A stretch of DNA of 64,000 nt, from positions 40,324-104,323 of the forward strand of contig SVGB01000008.1 in the NCBI GenBank assembly GCA_015056565.1, read 5' to 3'. The position numbers and the translations under genes are program-made. The stretch is from Butyrivibrio sp. GTDB taxonomy: Bacteria; Bacillota; Clostridia; Lachnospirales; Lachnospiraceae. This document shows, piece after piece, positions 10,401 to 16,804 of this stretch. Within the stretch, counting starts at the first letter, position 1; each line of letters begins with the position of its first letter. The notes beneath the pieces are model-generated. The model saw only the letters and a list, made by a program, of their open reading frames with translations, made no database searches and had not been told where the DNA came from.

Positions 10401-11067
10401 CGTAGTCGTCTTCATCTCCGTAGTCGCGATCGTAATCATCTTCTGGATAATCATCCTCTTCGTAGCGATCATCCTCAGGATACTCATCGTCCTCGTAACG
10501 GTCATCTTCTTCAGGATAATCGTCATCTTCGTATCGATCGTCTTCCTCCGGATAGTCTTCGTCCTCGTAACGATCGTCATCCTCAGAAGAATCTTCATCC
10601 TCATAGCGGTCGTCTTCACTATCAGTTGTAAGGGGCTCCTTGAAAGGTACAACTACTGCGCCTGCAGCAGGCATGGCAGCACTTTCTGCGCGCTCAGCAG
10701 TTTCCTCTGAATGGCCCTTGGGAGCTTCGTAGTCAGTATCATAGTTCTCATCAGACTCATAATCACGGTCCGGATAATCATCCTCTTCTGGATACTCATC
10801 ATCCTCATAGCGATCATCTTCTGGATACTCGTCATCCTCATAGCGCTCGTCTTCTGGATAATCATCATCCTCTGGATAATCATCCTCATAGCGGTCATCT
10901 ACTTCATCGCCGTATTCTTCCTCGAACTCCTCGTCAGGATAATCCTCGTCGTCATATCCCTCATTGTAGTACTCGTCATTATACTGCTCATCATAATCTA
11001 TGAAGTCGTCTTCTCTCTGACGCCTCCTAGGCTTTTTCCTGTTAAACAGGTTCAAACTCTTTTTCAT
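7459..11067 (-). CDS. Membrane-anchored GH25 lysozyme with Big_2 repeats and acidic cytoplasmic tail
   Basis: Predicted peptidoglycan muramidase. The start was chosen at ATG 11067 because GAGGAG lies six bases upstream; an in-frame ORF extends 7 codons further. Layout in about 1202 residues: two Asp/Glu/Tyr-rich low-complexity blocks (about 18-110 and 146-240), an Arg/Gly-rich stretch (240-272), one membrane segment (about 289-311), a linker, about four Big_2-like Ig domains (611-916), a WWTIDGKTYYY-type cell-wall-binding repeat (about 952-1002) and the GH25 domain (1008-end) with GIDVSKWNG and the catalytic YIDVEAS. The topology puts the acidic region inside the cell and the hydrolase outside. 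The acidic tail is unusual for a lysozyme. It may act in wall remodelling during glycopolymer attachment. Confidence 0.9.
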   Translation of the reverse strand: MKKSLNLFNRKKPRRRQREDDFIDYDEQYNDEYYNEGYDDEDYPDEEFEEEYGDEVDDRYEDDYPEDDDYPEDERYEDDEYPEDDRYEDDEYPEEDDYPDRDYESDENYDTDYEAPKGHSEETAERAESAAMPAAGAVVVPFKEPLTTDSEDDRYEDEDSSEDDDRYEDEDYPEEDDRYEDDDYPEEDDRYEDDEYPEDDRYEEDDYPEDDYDRDYGDEDDYDRDYEEDEDYDQDYEDEYDRVRGAYAGRGGRDGRRDRGSRRGRDRDDRGESVGARILEFLGNTSVAERAAAVVAVLLLAGGVAFMAFYSKAKNYAAEVGSFAEVGADLQVDGVVGSSGLLAIADAEMARAMAAGMVEEIEEEEEEVPDTASNVTIKMTLTSIKSDMKIKFINSETKKLVANVPFVVSVVTPDGTKVSYDDHDRDGIIYKKDLTAGKYTVTPEALSSEYESYKLDTSSQTLTVKDTVEMKAVDVSNEIKKESQVNAAKEDTAVETQVESVLNDTVEWVDSNQNSSTSSDGKYKYEVIDKNDIPDPSSSAKLTLGSVRRMAAARARTGNEGGDTNLPTTDPAADASTAGTSEEKSDGSSDASTAGTTEAGSEASTVEPEKPKDMSVSLTESSIKVGQTTTINVSGPSGYNVSSDNESVATVSGNTVTAKSAGTAKITVKADGYNDASVSITVTEADKKNMTLSATSLSIKMGETGKITVSSGPSSFNVKSSDEKIAKVASDGTITPVAEGSATITFSADGYNDATATVTVGKADKKDMTLSVKELTIAINETGKITISSGPSSFTIKSSDEKIAKVASDGTITGVAEGKATITFSADGYNDAAATVTVTKTGTKELVMNVKKVTLVQGQTFKISPKETSLTVTYKSDNTDIATISGVTITGVKEGKTNITCSCTGYADTKIEITVVSKTTVLKDKNGNVVYVKDSNGNYVEATYNDYYNGKTFYLKKENDGIRQGWWTIDGKTYYYNKNGDKVTGEQVIKGAKYSFGSDGALSSSSGTMGIDVSKWNGNINWTQVKNAGVNYAIIRCGYRGSSAGALIEDPKFRANIQGAQAAGIRVGVYFFSQAVNEVEAVEEASMCINLCKGYNLSFPIYIDVEASHGRGDQISASQRTANVKAFCGTIQSAGYRAGVYSNKTWFTQYMNASSLTSYKIWLAQYAANVTYTATRYDMWQYTSKGSISGISGNVDMNINYN
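8542..9009 (-). repeat. Two tandem 234-bp units encoding Big_2 domains
   Basis: Within the lysozyme gene two consecutive 78-codon units start at K-K-N-M and K-K-D-M and share most positions, including SSGPSSF, SSDEKIAKVASDGTIT and FSADGYNDA. The DNA is also similar: the antisense frames repeat the same start 234 bp apart. More diverged copies flank them on both sides. This suggests fairly recent duplication and possible length variation between strains. Confidence 0.85.
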
Positions 11068-11149
11068 CTCCATCTCCTCAACAAACACTATCTAAATCTG
11101 GTATTACATTCCTGATTTTAGACAATATCTAAGTGAAATTTTATCATTT

Positions 11150-11683
11150 TTATGAGTTCTTATCCACATATTTATCAGTCAACCCGCGCTGCTTACATAA
11201 AGTCGCCAATTGCTCATATACTTCACCTGCTCCCCCAGAACAGTTCTGCATAAGCGCTATTAGCTTCTTCTGGTGTATCTCACGATTAAAGTAATCATGA
11301 GTTATCTCATTCCGTAGTAATATCTCCCCAAGAAACTGTTTTTCCATATGACTCTGACGTTTTATCAATGTATCATAACTAGTAACGCAATATCTCAAGG
11401 AATTAGACTTACCATTGTAGCTGCCCTCCGCCTTCCTGATATAAATCACTATGTCAATAAATGCCTGGACAAAATCATTTAGCCTCATTGCAACTATATC
11501 AAGACAATCCGCCTGCCTATCAGCATCATCAGTTTTAAAGAAAAGCTCACTCTTTGAAACTATCCTGGAAGCACTCTCCTCAAGGAACGCCAGCAACTCT
11601 GAAACTCTCATAACATTGACTGGCTCTCTGTCATCATTTGGATTCAAGTCAAATTGGTCTAATATACTTTCATCTAACTTCAT
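11150..11683 (-). CDS. hepT: HEPN toxin of a type VII (HepT/MntA) toxin-antitoxin system
   Basis: A 177-residue, mostly helical protein carrying RNEITHDY at residues 124-131. This fits the HepT signature R-X4-H-X-Y (R124, H129, Y131). In characterised systems this motif forms an RNase site, and its tyrosine is AMPylated by the MntA antitoxin. The start codon overlaps the end of the antitoxin gene by 4 bp (ATGA), the usual coupled arrangement. It is slightly longer than typical HepT proteins (about 130-140 residues). The exact RNA target cannot be read from sequence. Confidence 0.88.
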   Translation of the reverse strand: MKLDESILDQFDLNPNDDREPVNVMRVSELLAFLEESASRIVSKSELFFKTDDADRQADCLDIVAMRLNDFVQAFIDIVIYIRKAEGSYNGKSNSLRYCVTSYDTLIKRQSHMEKQFLGEILLRNEITHDYFNREIHQKKLIALMQNCSGGAGEVYEQLATLCKQRGLTDKYVDKNS

Positions 11684-12258
11684 TCAAGAATGCTCCTCTT
11701 ATTCTTTTCCAGTTCCCTCTCACACTTACTCTCAAAATCTCTTAGTTCTGCAGGGAAATAATCCGTGAACTGGATCTGTGCGTGCAGTGGCGCAAGATAG
11801 ATTGGCGCAGGTATACTTATGTCTATGTAAAACAGATCCACTGGAATCCCTTTATTTTGGAAAAAGCTCTCAATAGTAAAAGACATTTTCTTGTACAGTT
11901 CTAAATCTTTAGAATAAACCGCTATATCAACATCGCTTTCGCTGTTATATCTAATTGTGGGATAACTGCCAAAAACAAATACGTTGTAATCTTTTTCTGT
12001 AAATTTGGACTCAAGATCTTTCTGAAGAACAATAAGATCTCTTATTCGTTCTTTTGCTGCTTGAGCCTTATCAATAGTAATCTGGTATTCAAGGTTATCA
12101 TGTAGCTTGTCTGCTATAAGATTCACAACGTAGGTCGCTGGCTTCGCCTCGCCTTGCTCCCATTTTCTCAGTGTACTGAGAGGAATTCCATATTTTGCAG
12201 CAAACTCCCGCTGACTCATACCTGTTTTATTTCGCAATTCCTTTATCTCAGTGTCCAT
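11680..12258 (-). CDS. mntA: XRE-MNT fusion antitoxin (MntA-type adenylyltransferase)
   Basis: The start was chosen at ATG 12258 because GAGGGAG lies five bases upstream; an alternative TTG is at 12285. The 192-residue protein begins with an XRE helix-turn-helix (about residues 13-34, MSQREFAAKYGIPLSTLRKW). A minimal nucleotidyltransferase domain follows, with GSYPTIRYNSESDVD, an exact G-S-X10-D-X-D motif (G97, S98, D109, D111), and VDLFYID. MntA enzymes neutralise HepT by transferring AMP to its HXY tyrosine. The fused DNA-binding domain suggests the antitoxin also represses its own promoter, where repeated boxes are found. Confidence 0.88.
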   Translation of the reverse strand: MDTEIKELRNKTGMSQREFAAKYGIPLSTLRKWEQGEAKPATYVVNLIADKLHDNLEYQITIDKAQAAKERIRDLIVLQKDLESKFTEKDYNVFVFGSYPTIRYNSESDVDIAVYSKDLELYKKMSFTIESFFQNKGIPVDLFYIDISIPAPIYLAPLHAQIQFTDYFPAELRDFESKCERELEKNKRSILE

Positions 12259-12284
12259 AAGTGCTCCCTCTAATAGTGTATCCA

Positions 12285-12333
12285 AATTGGTTACTCATAA
12301 AATAAGAGTAACCTAATTGGTTACTCTTGTCAA
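12285..12333 (-). promoter_or_regulatory. Toxin-antitoxin promoter with three operator boxes
   Basis: Three copies of GGTTACTC lie just upstream of the antitoxin. Two direct copies, AATTGGTTACTC at 12285-12296 and 12315-12326, are 30 bp apart, and an inverted copy (GAGTAACC, 12306-12313) lies between them. On the minus strand TTGACA (12333-12328) and TACTCT (12310-12305) are separated by 17 bp, so the boxes overlap the -35/-10 region. This is the arrangement expected for autorepression by the XRE domain. Confidence 0.65.
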
Positions 12334-12371
12334 CTTCGTTAAATCCTATTGTATAGCTACGATAATTATTA

Positions 12372-12419
12372 TTGCGTTAGCGTCTGCTAAAATCATATAA
12401 TACGAATTGTATTTATAAT
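12372..12419 (+). promoter_or_regulatory. Candidate promoter(s) for the MBOAT gene
   Basis: TATAAT occurs at 12396-12401, preceded by TTGCGT (12372-12377) at 18 bp, and again at 12414-12419. The ribosome binding site AGGGAG (12428-12433) is 12 bases from the ATG, rather far. The intergenic region 12259-12445 holds only this and the divergent toxin-antitoxin operator. Confidence 0.45.
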
Positions 12420-12445
12420 AGACTACAAGGGAGTAATGGTGATCA

Positions 12446-13963
12446 ATGTCTATCTGTTCTATTGAAAGTTTAGTTTTTTTCATTGCTGTATTTGTCATAT
12501 ATTATATTGTTCCGAAGTTTTTGCAAAATGCTGTTGTAATTATAGCTAATATGGTATTTTGCTATCTCTTTGGCGGAACAAAGATGATACTATATCTGCT
12601 GATAGCATCTGTATGCGCATATATAGGGGCTATTGCTATAAAAAAGCTGGATAATAAGCGGCTTGGTAAGGCAATATATATATTGGCTATCATCGTGATC
12701 ATCGGACTATTGTTTGTCTTTAAATACATCAATTTCTTTTTACAGATAGGCCAGAATCTTCAGCGGGTCATAACCGGTGCTTCAAGCATAGAGCTTTTTT
12801 CCATCATAGCTCCGGTAGGTATCTCTTTTTATACCCTGACAATTCTGAGCTATATGCTTGATGTCACTTATGGGATAATCGAACCTGAAAAAAATCCCTT
12901 TAAGTTCTTATGCTTTTCTACATATTTTCCACAGCTCTTGTCAGGGCCTTTTAACAGATATAAAGATCTTGGCGTGCAGTTTACAGTTCCAAGATATTTT
13001 AAGGAACAGAACGTGTATGATGGCTTTAAACGCATTCTCTGGGGCGCATTCAAAAAGAAAGTCATCTCAGACAGACTCTCCATCGTTGTAGCTGAAATTT
13101 TTAACAACTATCAGAGCTATCAGGGAATTTACCTGATATATGGAATAATCTGTTTTGCATTTCAATTGTATGCTGATTTTTCCGGATATACGGACATGGT
13201 AGTTGGAGCTTCCCAAGTCTTAGGGATCACAATGCCAGAAAACTTTAAGGCATCTTTTCATTCAAGGACTGTAACAGAGTTTTGGCGCAGGTGGCACATA
13301 ACTTTAGGTGCATGGTGCAAGGATTATATTTATTATCCATTCCTTAGATCAAAGCTTGTTTTGAAACTTGGTAACTGGTCCAAACATAAATTTGGCAAAA
13401 AGGTCAGTAAGAATATCACATTGTATCTGGGTATGTTTGTGATATGGTTTACCGTAGGTTTCTGGCATGGCGGAGCCTGGAAATACATTATTGGCTCGGG
13501 CTTACTACACTGTTTCTATATCTGCATCGGAGAACTGCTTGATCCGTTTTTCCAAAAGGTCAATAAGTTTTTCAAGATAAATACTGACAATTATAGCTTT
13601 CATTTATTCCAAAGGATCAGGACTTTTGCCCTTGTATGTGTAGGATTCGTTTTCTTTAGATCTTCAGATATCACAAGTGCAGTTCTATACTTAAAAAGAT
13701 CACTGATGATAAATGATATTGGCATGATATTTAACGGTTCACTGTTTACTACTGGAATAAATGTCACCAGTGCAGTCATTCTTGCAATTTCACTGCTGAT
13801 GCTTGTTGTATGTGACATGTTAACCTACAGATATGAAGATGCCCGAATATGGTTTAACCAGCAGGGCATTGTATTCAGATATATCATTTACTGGATAATG
13901 ATCGTATTTATCATGCTCTCACTTAATCTCTCTACTGAAGAGTTTTTATATATGCAGTTTTAA
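12446..13963 (+). CDS. MBOAT membrane O-acyltransferase (AlgI/DltB type), first copy
   Basis: A 505-residue polytopic protein of the MBOAT family, which passes acyl groups across the membrane to a polysaccharide-modifying partner. Diagnostic motifs are ADFSGYTDMVVG, EFWRRWHITLGAW near residue 277 and FWHGGAWKY near residue 340, which holds the catalytic histidine. The SGNH partner gene begins 12 bp downstream but is broken by an insertion element, so this transferase may have lost its acceptor-side enzyme. Two other MBOAT genes occur in the window (21265-22824 and 30364-31782), each followed by an intact SGNH gene. Confidence 0.93.
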   Translation: MSICSIESLVFFIAVFVIYYIVPKFLQNAVVIIANMVFCYLFGGTKMILYLLIASVCAYIGAIAIKKLDNKRLGKAIYILAIIVIIGLLFVFKYINFFLQIGQNLQRVITGASSIELFSIIAPVGISFYTLTILSYMLDVTYGIIEPEKNPFKFLCFSTYFPQLLSGPFNRYKDLGVQFTVPRYFKEQNVYDGFKRILWGAFKKKVISDRLSIVVAEIFNNYQSYQGIYLIYGIICFAFQLYADFSGYTDMVVGASQVLGITMPENFKASFHSRTVTEFWRRWHITLGAWCKDYIYYPFLRSKLVLKLGNWSKHKFGKKVSKNITLYLGMFVIWFTVGFWHGGAWKYIIGSGLLHCFYICIGELLDPFFQKVNKFFKINTDNYSFHLFQRIRTFALVCVGFVFFRSSDITSAVLYLKRSLMINDIGMIFNGSLFTTGINVTSAVILAISLLMLVVCDMLTYRYEDARIWFNQQGIVFRYIIYWIMIVFIMLSLNLSTEEFLYMQF

Positions 13964-13975
13964 AGGTGGTTGTAT

Positions 13976-14560
13976 ATGAAATATTTAAAGATGATCAAAC
14001 AGATGAGCAAATTGCTATTGTCAGCACTAATAGTGGTACTTCCAGCAATAGCATTATGGCTTTATTTAATTTATGGGGGCATGTACTACTTAGATCCTGA
14101 GTATCCCTATGAAGTTTGGAACAAAGAGTTTTGCCAGACTGATCACAATGGTAACGTTGATGTTCTCTTCTTAGGTGATTCTGCTGTAAATGCTGCAGTA
14201 CTTCCAGAAAAGCTTTCTGATGGAACATATAATCTGTCTCTGGGTGGAAGGACCTCCGTAGAAGCATATTACATACTGAAAGAGTTTTTGAAAAACAATG
14301 AGGCTCCCGACGCATGTTATATAGGCTTCGCAGATACCGGTTATCTGGAGGATCAGAACTTTTACACCCGAACCTTATATTTTCACAGACTTTCCTATGA
14401 GGATGAAAAAGAGATATTTGATAATGCCATAGCTTTTAATGCCGAGTCGATACTAAAGGAAAACTACGAAAAAGAGTGGAAACAATATAGATCCTGGTCG
14501 CCGGAAAAATATCTCCCAGCCCTGTTCAATGGCGGATTTAATCCTGCGCTCCCGCGAAAT
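13976..14560 (+). pseudogene. SGNH/DltD-like acyltransferase partner, N-terminal fragment split by IS
   Basis: The start was chosen at ATG 13976, with AAAGGTGG six bases upstream. About 195 native residues remain: an N-terminal membrane anchor, then VDVLFLGDSAVN, the block I motif with the catalytic serine. The frame runs into the insertion element and stops at 14578-14580. The C-terminal half, with the catalytic histidine, is at 16349-16786 in the same absolute frame. The partner of the upstream MBOAT is therefore disrupted. Whether the two halves can function as separate polypeptides is unknown and unlikely, because the serine and histidine are separated. Confidence 0.85.
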
Positions 14561-14663
14561 TATACCAAGGTTCTGGTATAAATCTTTGATGGCCACAGCC
14601 GCAAACCCTTGATATTACTGGCTTTGCAGGCACAAAATATTGTATCAAAAACACACTTTTCAC

Positions 14664-14708
14664 TTGATATTCCGTTAATTCCTTGGTATAATTATACCAA
14701 GGAGGTGA
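14664..14708 (+). promoter_or_regulatory. Transposase promoter overlapping a palindrome that can mask the ribosome binding site
   Basis: TTGATA (14664-14669) and a perfect TATAAT (14687-14692) are 17 bp apart. The TATAAT sits inside a perfect 22-bp palindrome, CCTTGGTATAA/TTATACCAAGG, at 14681-14702. Transcription would start near 14699, inside the Shine-Dalgarno AAGGAGGTGA (14699-14708), six bases before ATG 14712. Transcripts from this promoter lack the left arm, so the site stays open. Transcripts reading in from outside contain both arms and can form a 9-bp stem with an AATT loop that covers AAGG. Confidence 0.65.
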
Positions 14709-14711
14709 GTT

Positions 14712-16331
14712 ATGGAAATCAAGATAAATGAGCCCTGGATTACTGATAAAGTCCGCATTCAGAATGGTTACGCATATATTGATCACCCATTCTGGAATAC
14801 AGAAAAGCAGCAGGCTGATCATAAGCGTGAGTACATTGGCAAGTATGATGGAACGAACTTCAAGCCCAACAAAAACTTCCATCGTCTCAAAGCTGAATAT
14901 GAAGCCAGTCTCACAGCTTCCAAGACCGGACCTGTACCGACAGACATTTGTCTTCGCCAGTTCCATGGAGCCACATACCTGCTTGACAGGATTGCTGAAA
15001 AGACAGGCATAGCTGGTGACCTTGGAAAGTGCTATGGTTCATTGGCACCACAGATACTCTCCATAGCTTACTACCTCGTTATTGAGGAAGGGTTGCCATT
15101 ATACCGTTTCACTAAATGGGGCAGCACCCACAGGCATCCTTATGGCAAGGATATTCCTTCTCAAAGGAGTAGCGAACTTTTTGGACTGATCACAGAAGAA
15201 TCCAAGATGGATTACTTCAAGTACCAGGCAAAACGCCATTCCTGCGATGAATACCTCGCTTTTGATACAACATCTATCTCTTCATACTCTACATTGATAA
15301 AGCAAGCCAAGTATGGAAAGAACAAAGAAGGTGATTCCCTTCCGCAGATAAATCTTGCTCTGCTGTATGGAGAGGAATCAATGCTCCCTGTTTACTACAG
15401 GAAACTGGCAGGTAACATCACTGATGTTAAGACTATAGAGAACCTCGTTAAGGATGTGGATTTCCTTAAACTTGAAAAGCTCAAGCTTGTCATGGACAGA
15501 GGCTTCTACAGCGAGAAGAACATAAATGACCTGATGAAGCATCATCATAAGTTTCTCATCGGAGCCAGACTCTCACTTAACCTCGTAAGCAACCGCCTTA
15601 ACAAGATCCGTGATGATTTTGTTACCCGCTTTAACTATAATTCTGAGCTAAAGCTCTATGTCATGTCATTCACAGAAGAATGGGAGTACACAGAGGAGAA
15701 ACCTCGTTCAGGTGAAGTCATTACTGACAAACGCCGTATATATCTCCATTTCTACTACAATGACCAGAAAGCTACTGATGACAAGGTACGGTTCAATGCA
15801 ATGCTTGACCGCCTTGAAAACAACCTGGTAAATGGCACTCCTGATCCGGAAGACGCAAAGCTGTATCAGAAGTACTTTACAATACATGAGACACCAGTAA
15901 GAGGAAAAGTTTACTCATTCAATGAGGATGCTATACGTAAGGCTGAGCGCAACTATGGTTACTTTGCGCTTATGACCAATGGCATCAAGGATCCTGTCGA
16001 AGCGCTGCGTATATACAGGCTGAAGGATCTTATTGAGAAGTCCTTTGGTAACCTCAAAGAGCGCCTTTCCATGCGCAGGATGTCTGTCGCATCTGAAGAA
16101 AACTTCGAAGGTAAACTCTTTGTGCAGTTCATAGCACTGCAACTGATGTCATATATCAAAAAGCAGATGGATGAAAATGGCTTGTTTAGTGATTACACCA
16201 TGCAATCACTTCTTGATGAGCTGGATGTTATTGAATACTACCAGCAGCCTGGCAAAGCACATCATCTGTCTGAAATAACTAACAAGCAACGTAAGCTCTA
16301 TGAGCTTATGGAAGTTCCTGTCCCGACATAA
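14712..16331 (+). CDS. IS1634/IS4-type DDE transposase
   Basis: A 539-residue transposase that looks intact. The catalytic residues can be placed: D185 in LAFDTTSIS, D262 in VMDRGFYSEKN and E442 in YRLKDLIEKSFGNLK. The last motif fits the IS4-type signature Y-(2)-R-(3)-E-(6)-K with lysine at the arginine position. The start has an ideal AAGGAGGTGA. It ends almost at the right terminal repeat. Lack of frameshifts suggests a recently active element. The family name comes from memory of the motif set and length. Confidence 0.88.
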   Translation: MEIKINEPWITDKVRIQNGYAYIDHPFWNTEKQQADHKREYIGKYDGTNFKPNKNFHRLKAEYEASLTASKTGPVPTDICLRQFHGATYLLDRIAEKTGIAGDLGKCYGSLAPQILSIAYYLVIEEGLPLYRFTKWGSTHRHPYGKDIPSQRSSELFGLITEESKMDYFKYQAKRHSCDEYLAFDTTSISSYSTLIKQAKYGKNKEGDSLPQINLALLYGEESMLPVYYRKLAGNITDVKTIENLVKDVDFLKLEKLKLVMDRGFYSEKNINDLMKHHHKFLIGARLSLNLVSNRLNKIRDDFVTRFNYNSELKLYVMSFTEEWEYTEEKPRSGEVITDKRRIYLHFYYNDQKATDDKVRFNAMLDRLENNLVNGTPDPEDAKLYQKYFTIHETPVRGKVYSFNEDAIRKAERNYGYFALMTNGIKDPVEALRIYRLKDLIEKSFGNLKERLSMRRMSVASEENFEGKLFVQFIALQLMSYIKKQMDENGLFSDYTMQSLLDELDVIEYYQQPGKAHHLSEITNKQRKLYELMEVPVPT

Positions 16332-16348
16332 TCCTTGGTATAAAATGA

Positions 16349-16786
16349 CGGGACTTTAGGTTTAATGCCAGATACGAGTCAAACCTTGCCAATTACGAAC
16401 TTATAAAAGAGCATAAGGGTTCATACATGTCTCAGACATATGACTGTGAAAAAGAGGCAGAAATACAGGAATATACTTCCTTCCCTGTTAATGAATTTTA
16501 TGACTTTTATATGAAAAAAATTTTAGATCTCTGCACTGAAAATAACATCACCCCAAGAGTTATCATGATTCCTATGAGTCCAAATATTCAGTGCAGCATG
16601 GATTACATTGCAGACTGTTATATCTATTTAGTATCTTTGCAGGAATACTGCCCGCAGATGACATATTTTTACAGGCCTGAAGGTTTTGACTATAACGATT
16701 TTTCTGACTACTGGCACATGAACTTAAATGGCGCCACCAAGTATACTGCTAAGATAAAAGAAGCTTTTCCAGAAGACTTTGACTAA
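16349..16786 (+). pseudogene. SGNH/DltD-like acyltransferase partner, C-terminal fragment
   Basis: Immediately after the insertion element the reading frame continues from R-D-F-R-F-N-A through YELIKEHKGSYM to a normal stop at 16786. It contains DYWHMNLNGA, the block V motif with the catalytic histidine. An in-frame TGA at 16346-16348 precedes it, so it cannot be read through from the element. ATG 16427 is available as an internal start but has no strong ribosome binding site. It is the missing half of the gene at 13976. Confidence 0.83.
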
Positions 16787-16804
16787 TGCCAAAGTCTTCT
16801 TTTT
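16771..16804 (+). terminator. Intrinsic terminator after the interrupted SGNH gene
   Basis: A perfect 11-bp stem, AGAAGACTTTG (16771-16781) with CAAAGTCTTCT (16790-16800), an 8-nt loop and a run of T. The stop codon of the gene lies in the loop. The T run is only on the plus strand, so it serves the 12446-16786 unit and not the convergent gene. Confidence 0.85.

Larger units (their letters stand above)
14560..16343 (+). mobile_element. IS1634/IS4-type insertion sequence, about 1.78 kb
   Basis: Bounded by the 11-bp perfect inverted repeats TTATACCAAGG (14560-14570) and CCTTGGTATAA (16333-16343). A 4-bp AAAT lies just outside each TATACC end (14557-14560 and 16343-16346) and could be a target duplication, though it does not restore the reading frame of the interrupted gene. 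A further copy of the repeat forms a palindrome at 14681-14702, so a shorter element beginning at 14693 cannot be excluded. It carries one transposase gene and splits an SGNH gene. Confidence 0.82.

Noticed and set aside
10711..11115. Plus-strand frame coding a very hydrophobic Ile/Val-rich protein
   Set aside because: It is the antisense of the Asp/Glu/Tyr repeat region of the lysozyme gene; the hydrophobicity is an artefact of GAT/GAG/TAT codons read backwards and no ribosome binding site is present.
14538..14966. Minus-strand frame of 142 codons across the IS left end
   Set aside because: Runs antisense through two unrelated segments and shows no motif or ribosome binding site.
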